60,000 nucleotides of DNA. Source: Cristatella mucedo (Eukaryota > Bryozoa > Phylactolaemata > Cristatellidae). The notes below the pieces were generated by a model that saw nothing but the letters and a program-made list of their open reading frames with translations, ran no database searches and was not told the origin of the DNA. The position numbers and the translations under genes were made by a program. Positions 58,715 to 60,000 of the stretch are shown here, piece by piece. The DNA lies in contig WPIO01000062.1 in NCBI GenBank assembly GCA_009760855.2, forward strand, positions 1,400,001 to 1,460,000, written 5' to 3'. Position 1 is the first letter of the stretch. Each line of letters begins with the position of its first letter.

Positions 58715-59751
58715 GGTGTCGATGTCGGTATCTGTGTCGGTGGGTGCACACGGGTTCACTACGAATGATGCTGACGTCAGCCTTGTGGCCTCTTAACTAA
58801 TGCTGCTGCTTGTAGCCGGTGCCACGCACTACTATTACCGTGGAATAGTAAGTGCTATCGGCCCTGTTACCAGCTGCCGCTGATTGGTCCCAGAAGACTT
58901 GCTTGAGCCAGTGCTTCCATGTCGCGCCCGAGCTTTTGAAGGGCTTGAACTGTGCAGCCTCCCGAACGTTTCTACCCAAGATCAAAGTCCACATTGATAG
59001 GTCGCAAATTGGGATCAGATTTCGGCTGCTACGCTTATTGCAACGAGGATTTAAAGCTGTTTTAGTTCTCAAAAAAAATGAAGCAAGTTGATGCGTTAGG
59101 ATGTAGCTAGGCCAAATTGCTGGCAAGCCGAAACCTTAGGCTGCTGTGCAACGAAGCACACCGTAGAGAGAAGAGGATTTCCAGCCGCCAGGCATAAGTG
59201 CGATCGATTCCTATATTTGAAATGTGAACTCGACATGCATGCAGGCGACTCAACCTCTGCCATTTCTTTGACCCGTGCATCTAACCTTACACGGCCTCTC
59301 CCCCTCCCCTGCAAGCCATTGGGAAGCTACCGGGTGGGAAGCCATGGGCAGACCCCACCTGGCACTCGGCCATGAGGGTTCAATGCGGCTGATCTCTGGT
59401 TGGCAATCTGCTCCTTGCCACATGAGAGAGGGCGGACCCTTCATTAAACTGCAGCCGAGGCCTGCAATTGTCTATTGGCTGGCCAGCCGTCGGGACAGCA
59501 GCTTCTGGAGCACCGGAATTCACAGTCCTCTGCTATCCAATGGACCAGGCTGCCTCGTGTTACCACTGTGCTCTGGGTTGGGCAGTCCATTAGCCAGTCA
59601 GCTGTTACCGGTGATGGTGGTGGTAGCCGTAGCCGTGGTGACCCCCTACCCTGCATCTGCTGTTGGATCGAGTTCTTCCGGCAGTTCCCCAGAGTAATCA
59701 GCCCACAGCATGCCGTGCCACCTGGCCGCCTGGCTTGCCACTCGCGGCTGA
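58714..59751. other. Unassigned, GC-rising sequence
   Basis: GC content climbs towards the right edge, as before a promoter or first exon. No specific site identified. Confidence 0.3.
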
Positions 59752-60000
59752 ACGCCAAGCCTCCGGGCGGAGGCAGCCGTGGGCCAGCCGGTACGACCAG
59801 CCTGGCCGCTCTGCTGCCGGCGACAAGTCGGCACAGGTCGTTCGGAGAAGGAAGGCATGATCGCGGCTGAAGAGAACACTCTCAGGGTGCTGGCGTGCGT
59901 GGGACTGTCGACCGGCGGCGCGATGGCACTGGGCACTCCTGCTGTCGAGCCAGTGACTGTGTCGCCGGCTGCTGCAGTGGCAGCAGCCGTCGGCGCTGTG
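59752..60000 (+). CDS. Open frame running off the window, possible first exon
   Basis: Open from after a TGA at 59749-59751 to the last base. The first ATG at 59857 gives MIAAEENTLRVLACVGLSTG, then GAMALGTPAVEPVTVSP and an Ala-rich stretch. GC-rich context. No splice site is visible before the edge. No family recognised; two other frames are also long here, so frame choice is uncertain. Confidence 0.3.

Overview
The window is nuclear DNA of an animal, most likely an invertebrate with a large, repeat-rich genome. Reasons: GT-AG introns of 6 to 12 kb, coding exons that are short islands, several families of L2/CR1-like LINEs with TTA-rich 3' tails, tRNA-derived SINEs, a Tigger-like DNA-transposon remnant, and many long (GA)n, (GT)n, (TA)n and (CTG)n microsatellites. 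There are no bacterial operons, RBSs, CRISPR arrays or rRNA. I cannot name the species; a lophotrochozoan, cnidarian or similar lineage would fit.

Protein-coding content rests on open frames that end exactly at splice sites and keep phase from exon to exon. Gene P1 (+) is the best supported: exon 11239-11358, exon 17362-18593 and exon 30243-30585, together 565 codons of an unrecognised, largely disordered protein, open at its 3' side. Gene M1 (-) lies head-to-head with P1: exon 10781-10926, a possible 29-nt microexon at 9898-9926, and exon 1896-1986, all phase-compatible. Gene M2 (-) occupies 36.8-40.1 kb: exons 40018-40071, 38163-38305, about 37167-38060 and 36758-37101, encoding a Gln/His-, Asp- and Ser-rich protein. 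Isolated exon candidates are at 8455-8670 (+), 44672-44760 (+), 48901-49868 (+), 50340-50534 (-), 54692-54833 (+), 55904-56363 (+), 57314-57502 (-) and 59752-60000 (+). None belongs to a family I can name with confidence.

Repeats dominate. LINE-A (L2/CR1-like, reverse transcriptase with a YADD box) occurs as five sizeable 5'-truncated copies and many bare 3' tails. LINE-B and LINE-C are two further families. Nesting is dense at 19.2-24.2 kb (inside P1 intron 2), at 30.9-32.5 kb and at 41.6-43.1 kb. Two tRNA-derived SINE families are present. One ends in a (TTTAA)n tail. The other carries a 3' end matching the LINE-A tail, so LINE-A is its probable mobilising partner.

I find no obvious new defence or metabolic system. 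The most notable observations are the SINE/LINE tail sharing, an exact 8-bp target duplication around a LINE-B inserted antisense into LINE-B, a long miRNA-precursor-like hairpin at 25775-25837, and the M2 locus, where one TGA separates two long open stretches in the same frame.
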